Assembly (NCBI GenBank): GCA_937864365.1
Contig: CALMJT010000147.1
Span: forward strand, 1 to 61,273
From: an uncultured Alteromonadales bacterium
GTDB lineage: Bacteria; Pseudomonadota; Gammaproteobacteria; Pseudomonadales; Cellvibrionaceae
Reading direction: 5' to 3'
DNA length: 61,273 nt
Shown one piece after another: positions 38,487 through 47,039 of the stretch. The stretch's first letter is position 1, and each line of letters begins with the position of its first letter. Position numbers and translations under genes: made by a program. Under the pieces are notes generated by a model. That model ran no database searches, was not told the origin of the DNA, and saw only the letters and a list, made by a program, of their open reading frames with translations.

Positions 38487-39662
38487 GTGTTAACACTTAT
38501 ATGCTGGTTGATTTTTATTGTTGTCGCCATACCGCTCGGGATTTTCGTCATCGAGTGTATTTGCTCTGTCTTTTATAAAGCACCCATCGTTCATGAAGAG
38601 CAATTTCACACAAATTCGAGTGTGATCTTAATTCCCGCTCATAATGAAGAGCAGGTGATTCGAAATACGTTAAACACCATTATTCCTCAGTTGGCCGATT
38701 CCGATCGAGTTTTGGTGATTGCTGATAATTGCAGTGATTCAACGGCCGACATTGTTCGTGAACTGGGATGCGATGTTACCGAACGATTCCATGAAACCGA
38801 CCGAGGTAAAGGTTTTGCGTTATCACACGGATTAGAGGTATTAACGCCCAACCCGCCCGACGTAGTGATTATTGTCGATGCCGACTGCCAAGTTCAGCCT
38901 GGAGCAATCGCTCGAATCAAAGCTGCAACCTTACAATTTCAAAAACCGGTGCAGGCACGGTATTTATTGCAAAGCCCAGAGGGTGCAGGCATTAAAACCA
39001 AGGTCTCTGAATTTGCTGTTTTTATTAAGAATAAAATTCGCACCAAAGGTTTAAGTGTTTTGGGTGCGCCAATTCCTTTGCTGGGTTCGGGCATGGGTTT
39101 TTTGTGGCGAGATGTAACCTCAGTATCTTTAGCGTCGGGTGAAATTGTTGAAGACATGAAGTTGGGTATTGAATTGGCCGATCAAGGTCAGGGTTCTCTA
39201 TACGACGACGGCGCGGTTGTATTAAGTGAATTGCCGGTAACCGAAGCAGCTCTTGCGAAACAGCGAGAGCGTTGGGAACACGGTCACATGGGTATGATTC
39301 AAAAATTTGCGCTGCCATTAATTAAAAATAGTCTTGCGCGAACCAACCCAAAACTATTACTTTTCGGCCTAGATTTAGCCGTGCCGCCGTTATCATTGCT
39401 ATTAATGTTTGCCGTTGGTGTGTTTTTATTTTTCGCCTTTATGCAAATATTTATCGATTTACACGGATTATTATCAGCGGTGGCATGGCTGGTATTTGCT
39501 GTAATTTCTAGCGTATTTATTGTTTGGTTGCTCGCTGCACAACATATTTTAAAACCTTCGGAATTAATTCATATTCCTCTTTATGTATTATCCAAGCTTG
39601 GAGTGTACAAAGGTTTTGTTGAGAAAAAACAAACCACGTGGAATCGAACCGACAGACACTGA
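38487..39662 (+). CDS. Membrane glycosyltransferase family 2 protein
   Basis: This 391-residue protein has an N-terminal membrane segment (about 1-28), a GT-A domain with IIVDADCQ (DxD) and QRERWEHG (QxxRW-type), and two or three C-terminal membrane segments (about 285-350). The QxxRW motif is typical of processive GT2 enzymes that make and export polysaccharides, though some non-processive members share it. It starts at GTG 38487, 2 bases after the GT4 gene. Confidence 0.88.
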   Translation: MLTLICWLIFIVVAIPLGIFVIECICSVFYKAPIVHEEQFHTNSSVILIPAHNEEQVIRNTLNTIIPQLADSDRVLVIADNCSDSTADIVRELGCDVTERFHETDRGKGFALSHGLEVLTPNPPDVVIIVDADCQVQPGAIARIKAATLQFQKPVQARYLLQSPEGAGIKTKVSEFAVFIKNKIRTKGLSVLGAPIPLLGSGMGFLWRDVTSVSLASGEIVEDMKLGIELADQGQGSLYDDGAVVLSELPVTEAALAKQRERWEHGHMGMIQKFALPLIKNSLARTNPKLLLFGLDLAVPPLSLLLMFAVGVFLFFAFMQIFIDLHGLLSAVAWLVFAVISSVFIVWLLAAQHILKPSELIHIPLYVLSKLGVYKGFVEKKQTTWNRTDRH

Positions 39663-39696
39663 ACGACGTTTTAGAATTATTATCTGAGGTGTGTTT

Positions 39697-40206
39697 GTGA
39701 TCCAGCTTATTCAAGGTGACATCACCAAAGCTCACGTTGATGCTATCGTGAATGCTGCTAATAGTGGTCTATTGGGTGGTGGCGGTGTTGATGGTGCAAT
39801 TCACAAAGCCGCCGGCTCGTCGTTACTTGAAGCGTGCCGGCAATTGCCTAAGCGCAATGGTGTTCGCTGTGAAACTGGTCAAGCCAAGATTACACACGCT
39901 GGTGATTTATCGGCAAAATTCGTAATTCACACCGTTGGTCCAATTTATTCCAGCTGCGCAAATCCTGTGGAATTATTGCGAAGTTGTTATATCAACTCTC
40001 TGAACCTAGCGATAGAAAACGATTGCCAATCAATTGCGTTTCCTGCGGTATCGTGTGGTGTTTATGGCTATCCCTTACAAGAAGCAGCAGACATCGCACT
40101 TGATGTTTGCAACTCGACGCCATTCATAGTGTTAGACATTCAATTCTATTTGTACGACAAAAAAACACTGTTGATTTGGCAACAAGCGTTTGAAGCTCTC
40201 GGTTAA
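39697..40206 (+). CDS. Macrodomain protein, O-acetyl-ADP-ribose deacetylase-like (YmdB type)
   Basis: This 169-residue single macrodomain binds ADP-ribose and probably removes acetyl or ADP-ribose groups. The motifs are [20 protein letters not shown], the Gly-rich loop [14 protein letters not shown], and VSCGVYGYP for the diphosphate loop. It closely resembles E. coli YmdB, although it has SCG where I recall STG. GTG 39697 is 7 bases after TGAGG and matches the family start; GTG 39691 is too close. It lies 34 bases after the GT2 gene, but a functional link is unproven. Confidence 0.9.
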   Translation: MIQLIQGDITKAHVDAIVNAANSGLLGGGGVDGAIHKAAGSSLLEACRQLPKRNGVRCETGQAKITHAGDLSAKFVIHTVGPIYSSCANPVELLRSCYINSLNLAIENDCQSIAFPAVSCGVYGYPLQEAADIALDVCNSTPFIVLDIQFYLYDKKTLLIWQQAFEALG

Positions 40207-40559
40207 TAGTGGATTTATTCAACCCGATCCAATTTAGAAGACAAATGTTAGCGAGTAGTGTTTTTAACCTTTTCTAGATCCAGCTGTTGACTGATTTCTC
40301 AATAAGTCGCTTTTCTTTACCTTATAGGAACCTCTGATTAACTCATCCATGATTTAATCAGAGGACAGAAATTGAAAATGTGATTTCCAATTTCTTCACA
40401 ATTTCAATCACTTACAGTTCTTGAAATTGGCGACACTTCCTTGTGTCGCGGGAAACTCTAGGTTAATCAGAGTTTCCTATATTCTTTTAAAGGCTATTGC
40501 TCGCTGAGACAATAAGGTGCTTACTCGTTTCATAAATGACTATTTTTAGGAGTTGGAAT
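40207..40559. other. Spacer holding an intact repeat copy
   Basis: The 353 bases between the macrodomain gene and the second exported RidA gene are nearly half repeat copy 6. I see no gene in the rest. Confidence 0.5.
40325..40479 (+). repeat. 155-bp multi-hairpin repeat, copy 6 (intact reference copy)
   Basis: It has five consecutive stem-loops. (1) CCTCTGATTAA/TTAATCAGAGG. (2) GAAATTG/CAATTTC. (3) CAATTTCAA/TTGAAATTG. (4) GCGACAC/GTGTCGC. (5) GGAAACTCT/AGAGTTTCC. The ends TAGGAACCTCTGATTAAC and, read inward from the other end, TAGGAAACTCTGATTAAC form imperfect terminal inverted repeats. It is about 96% identical to copy 13. TA dinucleotides flank it on both sides (TATAGG, CCTATA). Confidence 0.95.
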
Positions 40560-41084
40560 ATGAAAACTGTGCTGATCTGTATAAAATTTATTACCCTTTT
40601 AATCGCTTTTTCCTCCAGTATCGTCTTCGCGCAAGCGCCCGCAAATCCTGCCAGTGAGGTTAAAATTATTGGTTTGGCCGAGCGTCAACAAACTCCTGAA
40701 AAAACCGAATTTTCAAAGACCTCGGCTATCTACCCTGAAGGCGCACCGTTTTCCGAGTTGGTACGTGTTGATAATACTTTGTATCTTGCGGGCATGATTC
40801 CGGTAAAACCAGGAACTCTAGAGTTGGTTGAAGGTGGAATTGTTGAACAGAGTCATCAGACACTTAACAATATAAAAGCTGTTTTAGAAGCAAACGGTTA
40901 TTCCATGAAAAATATCGTTAAATGTACGGTAATGTTGTCTGATATTTCTCAGTGGTCGAAGTTTAATTCTATCTATAAAGAATATTTTTCCGCGCCTTAT
41001 CCTGCACGCAGTGCTATGGGTGTTAAAGACTTGGCCCTAGGCGCTTTGTTAGAAGTGGAATGTATTGGTGCAGCGGTTTTGTAA
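40560..41084 (+). CDS. Second exported RidA-family protein
   Basis: This 174-residue protein has a Sec signal peptide (KTVLICIKFITLLIAFSS, cleavage near VFAQA) and then a RidA-like domain. Visible are TLYLAGMIPVKPGT, NIVKCTVMLSDIS and PARSAMGVKDLALGALLEVE, with the substrate-binding Arg in PARSA. It is only distantly similar to the exported RidA at 27208-27714. AGGAG lies 8 bases before ATG 40560. No oxidase gene is next to it. The periplasmic imine or enamine substrate is unknown. Confidence 0.85.
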   Translation: MKTVLICIKFITLLIAFSSSIVFAQAPANPASEVKIIGLAERQQTPEKTEFSKTSAIYPEGAPFSELVRVDNTLYLAGMIPVKPGTLELVEGGIVEQSHQTLNNIKAVLEANGYSMKNIVKCTVMLSDISQWSKFNSIYKEYFSAPYPARSAMGVKDLALGALLEVECIGAAVL

Positions 41085-41099
41085 TTGCCGTCAATATTT

Positions 41100-41165
41100 A
41101 AACGCCTTTGATTGACGTATCTACGCGTTAATCAGAAAGCGGAAATTGACAGTGATTTCTACCAA
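41100..41165 (+). repeat. 155-bp repeat, copy 7 (5' fragment, decayed)
   Basis: Hairpin 1 and part of hairpin 2 are recognisable (TTTGATTGACGTATC, GTTAATCAGA, then GGAAATTGAC). It starts 16 bases after the RidA stop. The rest, to about 41340, is AT-rich without a gene. Confidence 0.6.
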
Positions 41166-41342
41166 ATCACAATGGTAATTATCTGTCTTTATTCAGATTG
41201 ATGAATTATCTTAGCGTTGCTTAAATTAATGAATGGAATTACGTTTCTACTTGTACGTTCACAAACTCAGCCAAAAAATTCCTGAGGCTAACAGATTCAT
41301 TCGTATGACCTTACAAATATTCTAAACTTATTTTTCAATCGT

Positions 41343-42008
41343 GTGCTTACCTTGTACAAGCTTTTCGAATTAAATCATTCGCAATGGGTGCATTGCCTCT
41401 CTGCAATTATCGTTTTAGGGTTTATACCCAGTTACACGGTTTCTTTTAGTTTTGTCCCCGTTCTTTATCATGTACATGCCGTAACCGCTTTTGCATGGTT
41501 AGCATTCGTCAATGTTCAGGCATATTCTGCACAACGAAACATGTTTAGATTTCATCGGTTTTTTGGCTATGCGACACTGGTTGCAGGATTAGCCTTTACA
41601 ATTTCTACCGTTGCGGTATTTCTTAGCCGACTCAATGAAAAATTCGATAAACCCGCTATTTTTCACTTAGTGTATTGGTTGGATTTATTTTTAATACCAA
41701 TGTTTATCGTGCTTTTTACGAGAGTCTTTTTATTCAGAAAAGCACCGCTAAAACATCGCGATATGGTAGTGTCGATGATGATGGTATTGCTGCCTCCAGG
41801 GTTGGGGCGTTTAATTTACACATTGTTTTTACATCCATTCAATTTTAATGTTCGATATTTTTACGAACCTATGTTATTGCTAACTCTGTTGATCATGTAT
41901 TTTTATGCAAAGACTTTTGGATGGTCTAGATCTATAAAATACGTTTTTAGTTTATTGGTTGTAGCATCTATAACATCGTATCCGGCAGTTTATAGTGGTT
42001 ATTTTTAG
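41343..42008 (+). CDS. Hypothetical multi-pass membrane protein (221 aa)
   Basis: There are about seven hydrophobic segments with several His residues near membrane ends (VLYHVHAV, RFHRFFGYA, FHLVYW, KHRDMV). This pattern is seen in DUF2306-like and cytochrome-b561-like proteins. I do not recognise the family with confidence. The start GTG 41343 is uncertain, since no clear ribosome-binding site precedes it. It is 8 bases upstream of an acetyltransferase gene, so the two are probably co-transcribed. Confidence 0.65.
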   Translation: MLTLYKLFELNHSQWVHCLSAIIVLGFIPSYTVSFSFVPVLYHVHAVTAFAWLAFVNVQAYSAQRNMFRFHRFFGYATLVAGLAFTISTVAVFLSRLNEKFDKPAIFHLVYWLDLFLIPMFIVLFTRVFLFRKAPLKHRDMVVSMMMVLLPPGLGRLIYTLFLHPFNFNVRYFYEPMLLLTLLIMYFYAKTFGWSRSIKYVFSLLVVASITSYPAVYSGYF

Positions 42009-42016
42009 GAAAAATA

Positions 42017-42481
42017 ATGAAGCTGACTTTTATTGAAGGTAATTTAACAAATCCCGATGTTATTAAATTACTGCAAGAACACTTACACGACATGGAAATT
42101 ACATCGCCGCCAGAAAGTCGGCATGCGCTTAATTTAGACGGACTAAAAGCCACCAGCGTTACCTTTTGGAGTGCTTGGTACGACGCAGAATTAAAAGGAT
42201 GTTGTGCCATGAAAGAGTTAGATGCGCAGCATGGTGAATTAAAATCCATGCGAACGGCAACCTCAGCTCGTAAAGCTGGAATTGGTTCTATTATGTTGGA
42301 GTTTTTAATTGAGCAAGCAAAGTCTCGTGGCTATAAAAAGCTGAGTTTAGAGACCGGCACACAACCGTTATTTTTTCCCGCACATGGGCTTTATGAAAAA
42401 TACGGTTTTAACGAATGCGAGCCCTTTGCCGATTATGTGCTAGACCCGTATAGTCGGTTTTACACCAAAGAGCTTGATTAA
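42017..42481 (+). CDS. GNAT family N-acetyltransferase
   Basis: This 154-residue acetyltransferase is of the GNAT superfamily. The acetyl-CoA loop is visible as TSARKAGIGSIMLEFLIEQA (R/Q-x-x-G-x-G/A-type), followed by YKKLSLETGT and YEKYGFNECEPF. It resembles the ElaA/YsnE-like small GNATs. The substrate is unknown. ATG 42017 lies 8 bases after the membrane-protein gene. Confidence 0.88.
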   Translation: MKLTFIEGNLTNPDVIKLLQEHLHDMEITSPPESRHALNLDGLKATSVTFWSAWYDAELKGCCAMKELDAQHGELKSMRTATSARKAGIGSIMLEFLIEQAKSRGYKKLSLETGTQPLFFPAHGLYEKYGFNECEPFADYVLDPYSRFYTKELD

Positions 42482-42586
42482 TTGTTTGATGGCGAGTGTG
42501 ACAATCGCTGCTGTTAAGCTATTTCTAAATCTGTTATCGATTCAGCGGTGAGCATTAATTAGGTGTTATTAAAGCAACAAGCACTG

Positions 42587-42660
42587 AGAAGCTCTGATTA
42601 ATCTAGAGTCTCCAGCGAAGCATGGATATTTCGCCTATTTTAAAACGGTAAGTGATTTAC
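42587..42660 (-). repeat. 155-bp repeat, copy 8 (3' part, reverse)
   Basis: On the minus strand it keeps the last two hairpins: GGAGACTCTAGATTAATCAG (hairpin 5) and GGCGAAATATCC...TTCGCT (hairpin 4, arms GCGAA/TTCGC). Hairpins 1-3 are decayed or missing. Confidence 0.65.
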
Positions 42661-42731
42661 TCAGGGGTCACTCTACTTTGTGTCGATGACAATGTTACGG
42701 AACGAGCTGCTATAACCGGTTCCGTAAAAGA

Positions 42732-43682
42732 TCAATGACGCTTACCGCTGCGTTTTTGTTTTTCTAGGGCTTTCTTTTCGGCCAGCGCCGCGGCTTTCTC
42801 TGCTCGGACTCTTGCAACTTCAATTTCTTCGGCTATTTTCATTTCCGGGGTTTCTAAGGTTAAATTACCAAGGCCACCGCTTCTGTAGTCGTGTATTAAT
42901 ATTTCTGCGGCCTTATGAAAGTTAACTCGTCCACCGGCTGCTTTTGCGCCGCGCTTTTTACCAATGGCTTCTAATAAGGCAATATCCCAATCGGGATTTT
43001 CAAGATCAACCTGAACCTCCATTTGGTAGCGTTTAGCCAATACATCGGGCATTGCTTGGGCAAAAAATCGAATGGCATAAAGCGCAATGTCTTCATACTC
43101 AATGGCTGTGTCTCTGATGGCACCGGTTACTGCCAGACGATAACCACTGTTGGGATTTTCTACCTTTGGCCACAAAATTCCGGGCGTATCGTTAAGCACT
43201 ATGTCATCGGCAATATGAATTTGCTGCTGAGCTTTGGTAACCGCGGGTTCGTTGCCAACCTTTGCCGCAGATCTTCCGGCAAGAGCGTTAATCAGAGTCG
43301 ATTTACCTACATTGGGAATACCAATAACCAGTACCTGAATTTTGCGGGTTTTCGCAATGGTATTTGGCGCTAATTTGCGAATCAGGTCGAAAACCTGCTT
43401 GGTTTCTCCGGCATTGCGTGAGTTTATGGCAAGAGATTGAATGTTCTTTTCGGTGTTCAGGTGTGTCTTCCAGGCTTGCGTCATTTCTGGATCAGCCAGA
43501 TCTGCCTTGCTCAATAACTTAATACAGGGTTTTGAGCCTTTTAATTCGGCAATAACGGGGTTTTCGCTGCTGTAGGGGATACGAGCGTCGACGATTTCGA
43601 TAATAACGTCGATCTTGGGCAGAACTTCTAGGATTTCTTTGCGGGCCTTATGCATATGGCCCGGGTACCAATTGATACTCAT
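42732..43682 (-). CDS. ylqF: Ribosome biogenesis GTPase YlqF/RbgA
   Basis: This 316-residue circularly permuted GTPase needed for late 50S assembly has its motifs in the order G4-G5-G1-G2-G3. G4 is LSKADL (usual NKxD), G1 is GIPNVGKST, and G3 is DTPGILWP. The N-terminal INWYPGHMHKARKEI is a family hallmark. The C-terminal helical RNA-binding domain ends in a long basic, Ala/Lys/Glu-rich tail. It is a single gene on the minus strand. Confidence 0.94.
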   Translation of the reverse strand: MSINWYPGHMHKARKEILEVLPKIDVIIEIVDARIPYSSENPVIAELKGSKPCIKLLSKADLADPEMTQAWKTHLNTEKNIQSLAINSRNAGETKQVFDLIRKLAPNTIAKTRKIQVLVIGIPNVGKSTLINALAGRSAAKVGNEPAVTKAQQQIHIADDIVLNDTPGILWPKVENPNSGYRLAVTGAIRDTAIEYEDIALYAIRFFAQAMPDVLAKRYQMEVQVDLENPDWDIALLEAIGKKRGAKAAGGRVNFHKAAEILIHDYRSGGLGNLTLETPEMKIAEEIEVARVRAEKAAALAEKKALEKQKRSGKRH

Positions 43683-43839
43683 GGATTGCTCTAATCTTGT
43701 GGATTTACCTATTTAGGGCGATTGTAGCATTATTGTTAGGGTAATGATTAACGGCAGCTTCATTCTGGTAAATCACAACTTGGGTTGTGTGGTGTCAGAC
43801 GTTACAATTTGCGCTTGCTATGTACTCCGGTTTTCCTCT

Positions 43840-44436
43840 ATGAAAAAAGCCTTACCGTGGATCACGCTAACGTTAACAATCGTAGCAACCGTTCTCTTTC
43901 TGGTTGTAGACTTTGATGATCCTTTATATCAATCACTGTTGCTCTCCAGAAGTAATGGCTTTGATGGTTTTAGTTGGCTCAGTGGGCAGTTTCTGCATAC
44001 GGATTGGAATCATTTTATTTTTGATGTTTTCGCCTTTTTAATTTTGGGGTATTGCATCGAATCCCATTCACGCATCATGTGGATGGTGACTTTGATTTTG
44101 GGCTTTTCTTCAATGGGTATTTGGTTTTGGTATCAAACCGAATTTAATTATTATGCAGGTCTGTCGGGTGCTTTAAATTGCTTTTTAGTGGTTGCACTTT
44201 ATTCGTTGCGCGATACGCAATCGCTATTTCGCGGTAACGGATTATTGTGGTTATTATTTATTGGTGCATTAATTAAAAATTTGGTTGAGTTTAAAACCGG
44301 TGGTGCATTATTTTCATCAACGCGTTGGCGCAGTACACCCAGTTTTCACCTGGTTGGTCAATTAGTGGGTGTGTTTATTGTTTTAGTATTAACTGCTAGA
44401 AACCTTGTTCCCAAGCGTTCTTTATCGTCTGAATAA
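43840..44436 (+). CDS. Rhombosortase-like rhomboid protease
   Basis: This 198-residue membrane protein has about six segments. Conserved rhomboid features are FLHTDWNH (51-58), the nucleophile loop YAGLSGAL (Ser109) and His170 in FHLVGQLVG. The short form with GLSG and this His motif fits rhombosortases, which process proteins carrying GlyGly-CTERM tails in some gammaproteobacteria. No GlyGly-CTERM substrate is visible in this window. ATG 43840 puts the first membrane segment at residues 5-24; the frame is open upstream to 43744. Confidence 0.75.
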   Translation: MKKALPWITLTLTIVATVLFLVVDFDDPLYQSLLLSRSNGFDGFSWLSGQFLHTDWNHFIFDVFAFLILGYCIESHSRIMWMVTLILGFSSMGIWFWYQTEFNYYAGLSGALNCFLVVALYSLRDTQSLFRGNGLLWLLFIGALIKNLVEFKTGGALFSSTRWRSTPSFHLVGQLVGVFIVLVLTARNLVPKRSLSSE

Positions 44437-44501
44437 CAGCGTTATTTTTAATGCTGAATTTTTTTAGCATTAAAACCATTTTTGTCATGCCAAAATGAAA
44501 A

Positions 44502-44585
44502 GCGCTTCTGAACACCTTATTTATGATTTAAGTCGGCAGCTTATCCGTGTGTTGCCGAAAAATCTCGGTTAATGAGACTTTTATA
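44502..44585 (+). repeat. 155-bp repeat, copy 18 (internal deletion, hairpins 1, 4 and 5 only)
   Basis: TATTTATGATTTAAGTCGG (hairpin 1 part) runs straight into CGGCA...TTGCCG (hairpin 4 with changed bases) and ATCTCGGTTAATGAGA (hairpin 5). The two middle hairpins, about 70 bases, are missing. Confidence 0.55.
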
Positions 44586-44775
44586 TTTTTATCGATATAT
44601 TCTCATAAAAGAGGCGCTGATTAAATCGAAGTTACTTTAGCTAAAAGCCGTTAAAGTATATAACCAACGTATTGGGCGCCGTATAATTTCTTATTTCAAC
44701 TTAAACTTGCTTTCTATGATGCTCAGGTTGGTGTCATCCATCTTATAGTTTTTAATCCTTGCTATGCTTAATTAT

Positions 44776-44933
44776 TAGAGAAAACTTCTGATTAATGCGT
44801 TCTTGATTTAATTGGATGATAAAAATTGAAAATAAGATTTCCAGATTCTTCACTATTTCAATTACTTACAGTTTTGGTAATTAGCGATACATTCATGTAT
44901 CGCAGGAAGCTCCGAGTGAATCAGGGTTTCTTA
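44776..44933 (+). repeat. 155-bp multi-hairpin repeat, copy 9 (full length, diverged)
   Basis: It is full length but diverged. Hairpin 4 reads GCGATAC/GTATCGC, a compensated C-to-T and G-to-A pair relative to GCGACAC/GTGTCGC. Hairpin 5 ends GAATCAGGGTTTCTTA. It lies 150 bases upstream of the PAS chemoreceptor. Confidence 0.88.
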
Positions 44934-45082
44934 GAGTTGAAGGCTTAAATTTTTCGATTCGATCAAGCTCACTTTTTTCGATGGCAGCTGTAAACAAATA
45001 AAAGACTGGGTCGATATATATTGAGTTAATGTTTTTTGTGAATATGTACATTCGGTATTGCAACTTTGTACGGTAAGTTTCT

Positions 45083-46653
45083 ATGAGAAAAACGGGTCCT
45101 GTTACAGGTCGTCAGATTACCCTGAATTCGGACGATCAACTGGTCACATCCACCACAACAAAAGGTGTATTACCTTTTGTAACGACCGCTTTTGTGATGT
45201 TGCTGGCTATTCTAGAGAGCAACTTCTCGGCCAAGCGCACAATATTGTTCGTCATCCCGATATGCCGCCAGAAGCATTTTCTAAAATGTGGTCAGATCTT
45301 AAGGCTGGAAATCCTTGGATGGGGCTCGTTAAAAATCGCTGCTCCAACGGCGATCATTACTGGGTAGATGCTTATGTCACGCCAGTCAGTGATCAAGGTG
45401 AAATCCTAGGGTATGAATCGGTGCGTGTGGCGCCAACGCAAGAACAAATAGATCGCGCAGAATTAGCTTATGCTCGCCTTCGTTCGGGTAAGCCTGCTGT
45501 ACCTATGATCACCAGTTTATGGGGCAAATTACGCAATTATATTTTGGTTTCATTGAGTATTTTCGTGGTTCTCATTTGCGGATTTCTTATTATTCACGAC
45601 GTAGAATTTCTCACAGGTTTGATGGCGTTAGTGGCCAGTATTATTGCGGGCACGATATCCGTTAAGCTGTTGTCGGTGCCGCTTAAACGGACGCTGAAAC
45701 ATTCTCGTGAAACTATTTACGATCCATTGGCTGCGTATATTTATACCGGCAGAAGTGATATTTACGGCGAAATACTGTTAGCAACAGCCGCGCAAAAAGC
45801 TCGATTACGCACAGCGTTAGGTCGTTTTAACGAGGCTGCGCGGGAGCTTTTGGATAAATCCACTGCGGCGCAGACCGAAGTAGAAGCCAGTTTAGAAAAT
45901 ATGAATGCGCAGCAAAAAGAATCGTCTCAGGTTGCCGAATCAATGGGTCAAATGGCCGAGGCCGTTCAAGAAGTTGCCAGCGGGGTTAGTCAAACCAGTA
46001 ATGCCACCGTTGACGCCATGAAAGAAGTGAAAAATGGCGAACAAGTATTAGTGGAGGCTAATCGAGAGATCGGCCAGCTTTCTAGCACGGTTACCGCTCT
46101 GTCTTCTGTGCTGGAAAACCTATCCGGCGGCAGCGCTAAAATCGCCAGTGTTATCGACGTAATTCGTGCCATTGCAGATCAAACCAATTTATTGGCGTTA
46201 AACGCCGCGATCGAAGCCGCTCGTGCTGGCGAGCAGGGACGAGGTTTCTCCGTGGTTGCCGATGAGGTTCGCTCGTTGGCGCAACGCACTCAAGAATCCA
46301 CCCAAGATATTCAAATAATCATCGAAGAGTTAGGGAAAGCCACCACGGCCGCCGTATCGAGTATGGATTCCTGCCAAGAGTCTTCAAGCCGCAGTGTTGA
46401 TCGTATCGAAAATGTGAATAACGCCTTAAAACGAATTGCCGAATCAGTAATGGGTATTGAAAAAATGTCCCATCAAATCGCTGCTGCCGCCGAAGAGCAA
46501 TCCGCAGCGGCCAGTGAGGTCAACACAAATACTCGTAATATTTCCAATATTGCCAAAGTAACGCAGGACAAAGCGGCCGTGGCCGCGAGTTTGAGCGGAC
46601 AGATGTCGGAATTAGCCGAGCGACAATTTTTATTGGTTGAGCGATTTAAATAA
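45083..46653 (+). pseudogene. PAS-domain chemoreceptor (Aer-like) with a one-base frameshift
   Basis: The product is an Aer-type energy/redox chemoreceptor: an N-terminal PAS domain ([42 protein letters not shown]), two membrane segments, then a methyl-accepting signalling domain with the tip [20 protein letters not shown]. The start ([20 protein letters not shown]) is in one frame up to about 45168. [14 protein letters not shown] continues in another frame from 45169. One missing base restores about 524 residues. The rest is intact, so the defect is recent, a sequencing error, or tolerated. A truncated product from an alternative start would lack the beginning of PAS. Confidence 0.85.
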
Positions 46654-46672
46654 ACAAATTACTCTGTGTGGG

Positions 46673-46715
46673 CGAATCTCGGATTAAATCATCGCAGAAT
46701 TAATCTGAGCTTCTC
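46673..46715 (-). repeat. 155-bp repeat, copy 10 (solo hairpin 1, reverse)
   Basis: CTCGGATTAA and TTAATCTGAG form a 10-bp stem (one G-T pair) around ATCATCGCAGAA, 20 bases after the chemoreceptor stop. It may act as its terminator, though the T-run is poor. Confidence 0.6.
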
Positions 46716-46822
46716 GTCCTTTTCATAGATGCTAACGATGCCATGTACGTAATTGCTGCAAAGTTATTAATGATATTTTTGGTACTGTTACTCACAGAAA
46801 ATGAAGATGCGTTTAGTCTCTA

Positions 46823-46976
46823 TAGGAATCCCTGATGAACTCAGCCATGATTTCATCAGAGATTAATAACTGACGATGAGACTGCTAATTCTTTCACAGT
46901 TTCAATTAATTGCTGTTCTTGAAATTGTCGATACGTTTCTGTATCACCGGAAATTTCAGCCAATCAGAGTTTCTTA
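46823..46976 (+). repeat. 155-bp multi-hairpin repeat, copy 11 (full length, diverged)
   Basis: It starts TAGGAATCCCTGATGAACTC and ends CAATCAGAGTTTCTTA. Hairpin 3 (CAGTTTCAA/TTGAAATTG) and hairpin 4 (CGATAC/GTATC) are kept with partly compensated changes. It lies about 60 bases before the DyP gene. Confidence 0.88.
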
Positions 46977-47039
46977 TGCGTAAAACTACCTTTAAAATAA
47001 GGTTTAAACGCATAAGTTCACATAGAATAAGTGGAATCA

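Larger units (their letters stand above)
44437..45082. other. Gene-free region before the PAS chemoreceptor
   Basis: These 646 bases hold an internally deleted repeat (copy 18) and a diverged full copy (copy 9). I see no gene. Confidence 0.5.
46654..47039. other. Gene-free region before the DyP peroxidase gene
   Basis: These 386 bases contain a solo repeat hairpin (copy 10) and a full repeat copy (copy 11). A short ORF reading through copy 11 is probably not a gene. Confidence 0.5.

Noticed and set aside
45160-45172. Programmed frameshift in the PAS chemoreceptor
   Set aside because: No classical slippery heptamer or downstream pseudoknot is visible at the switch point; a simple one-base loss explains the data better.
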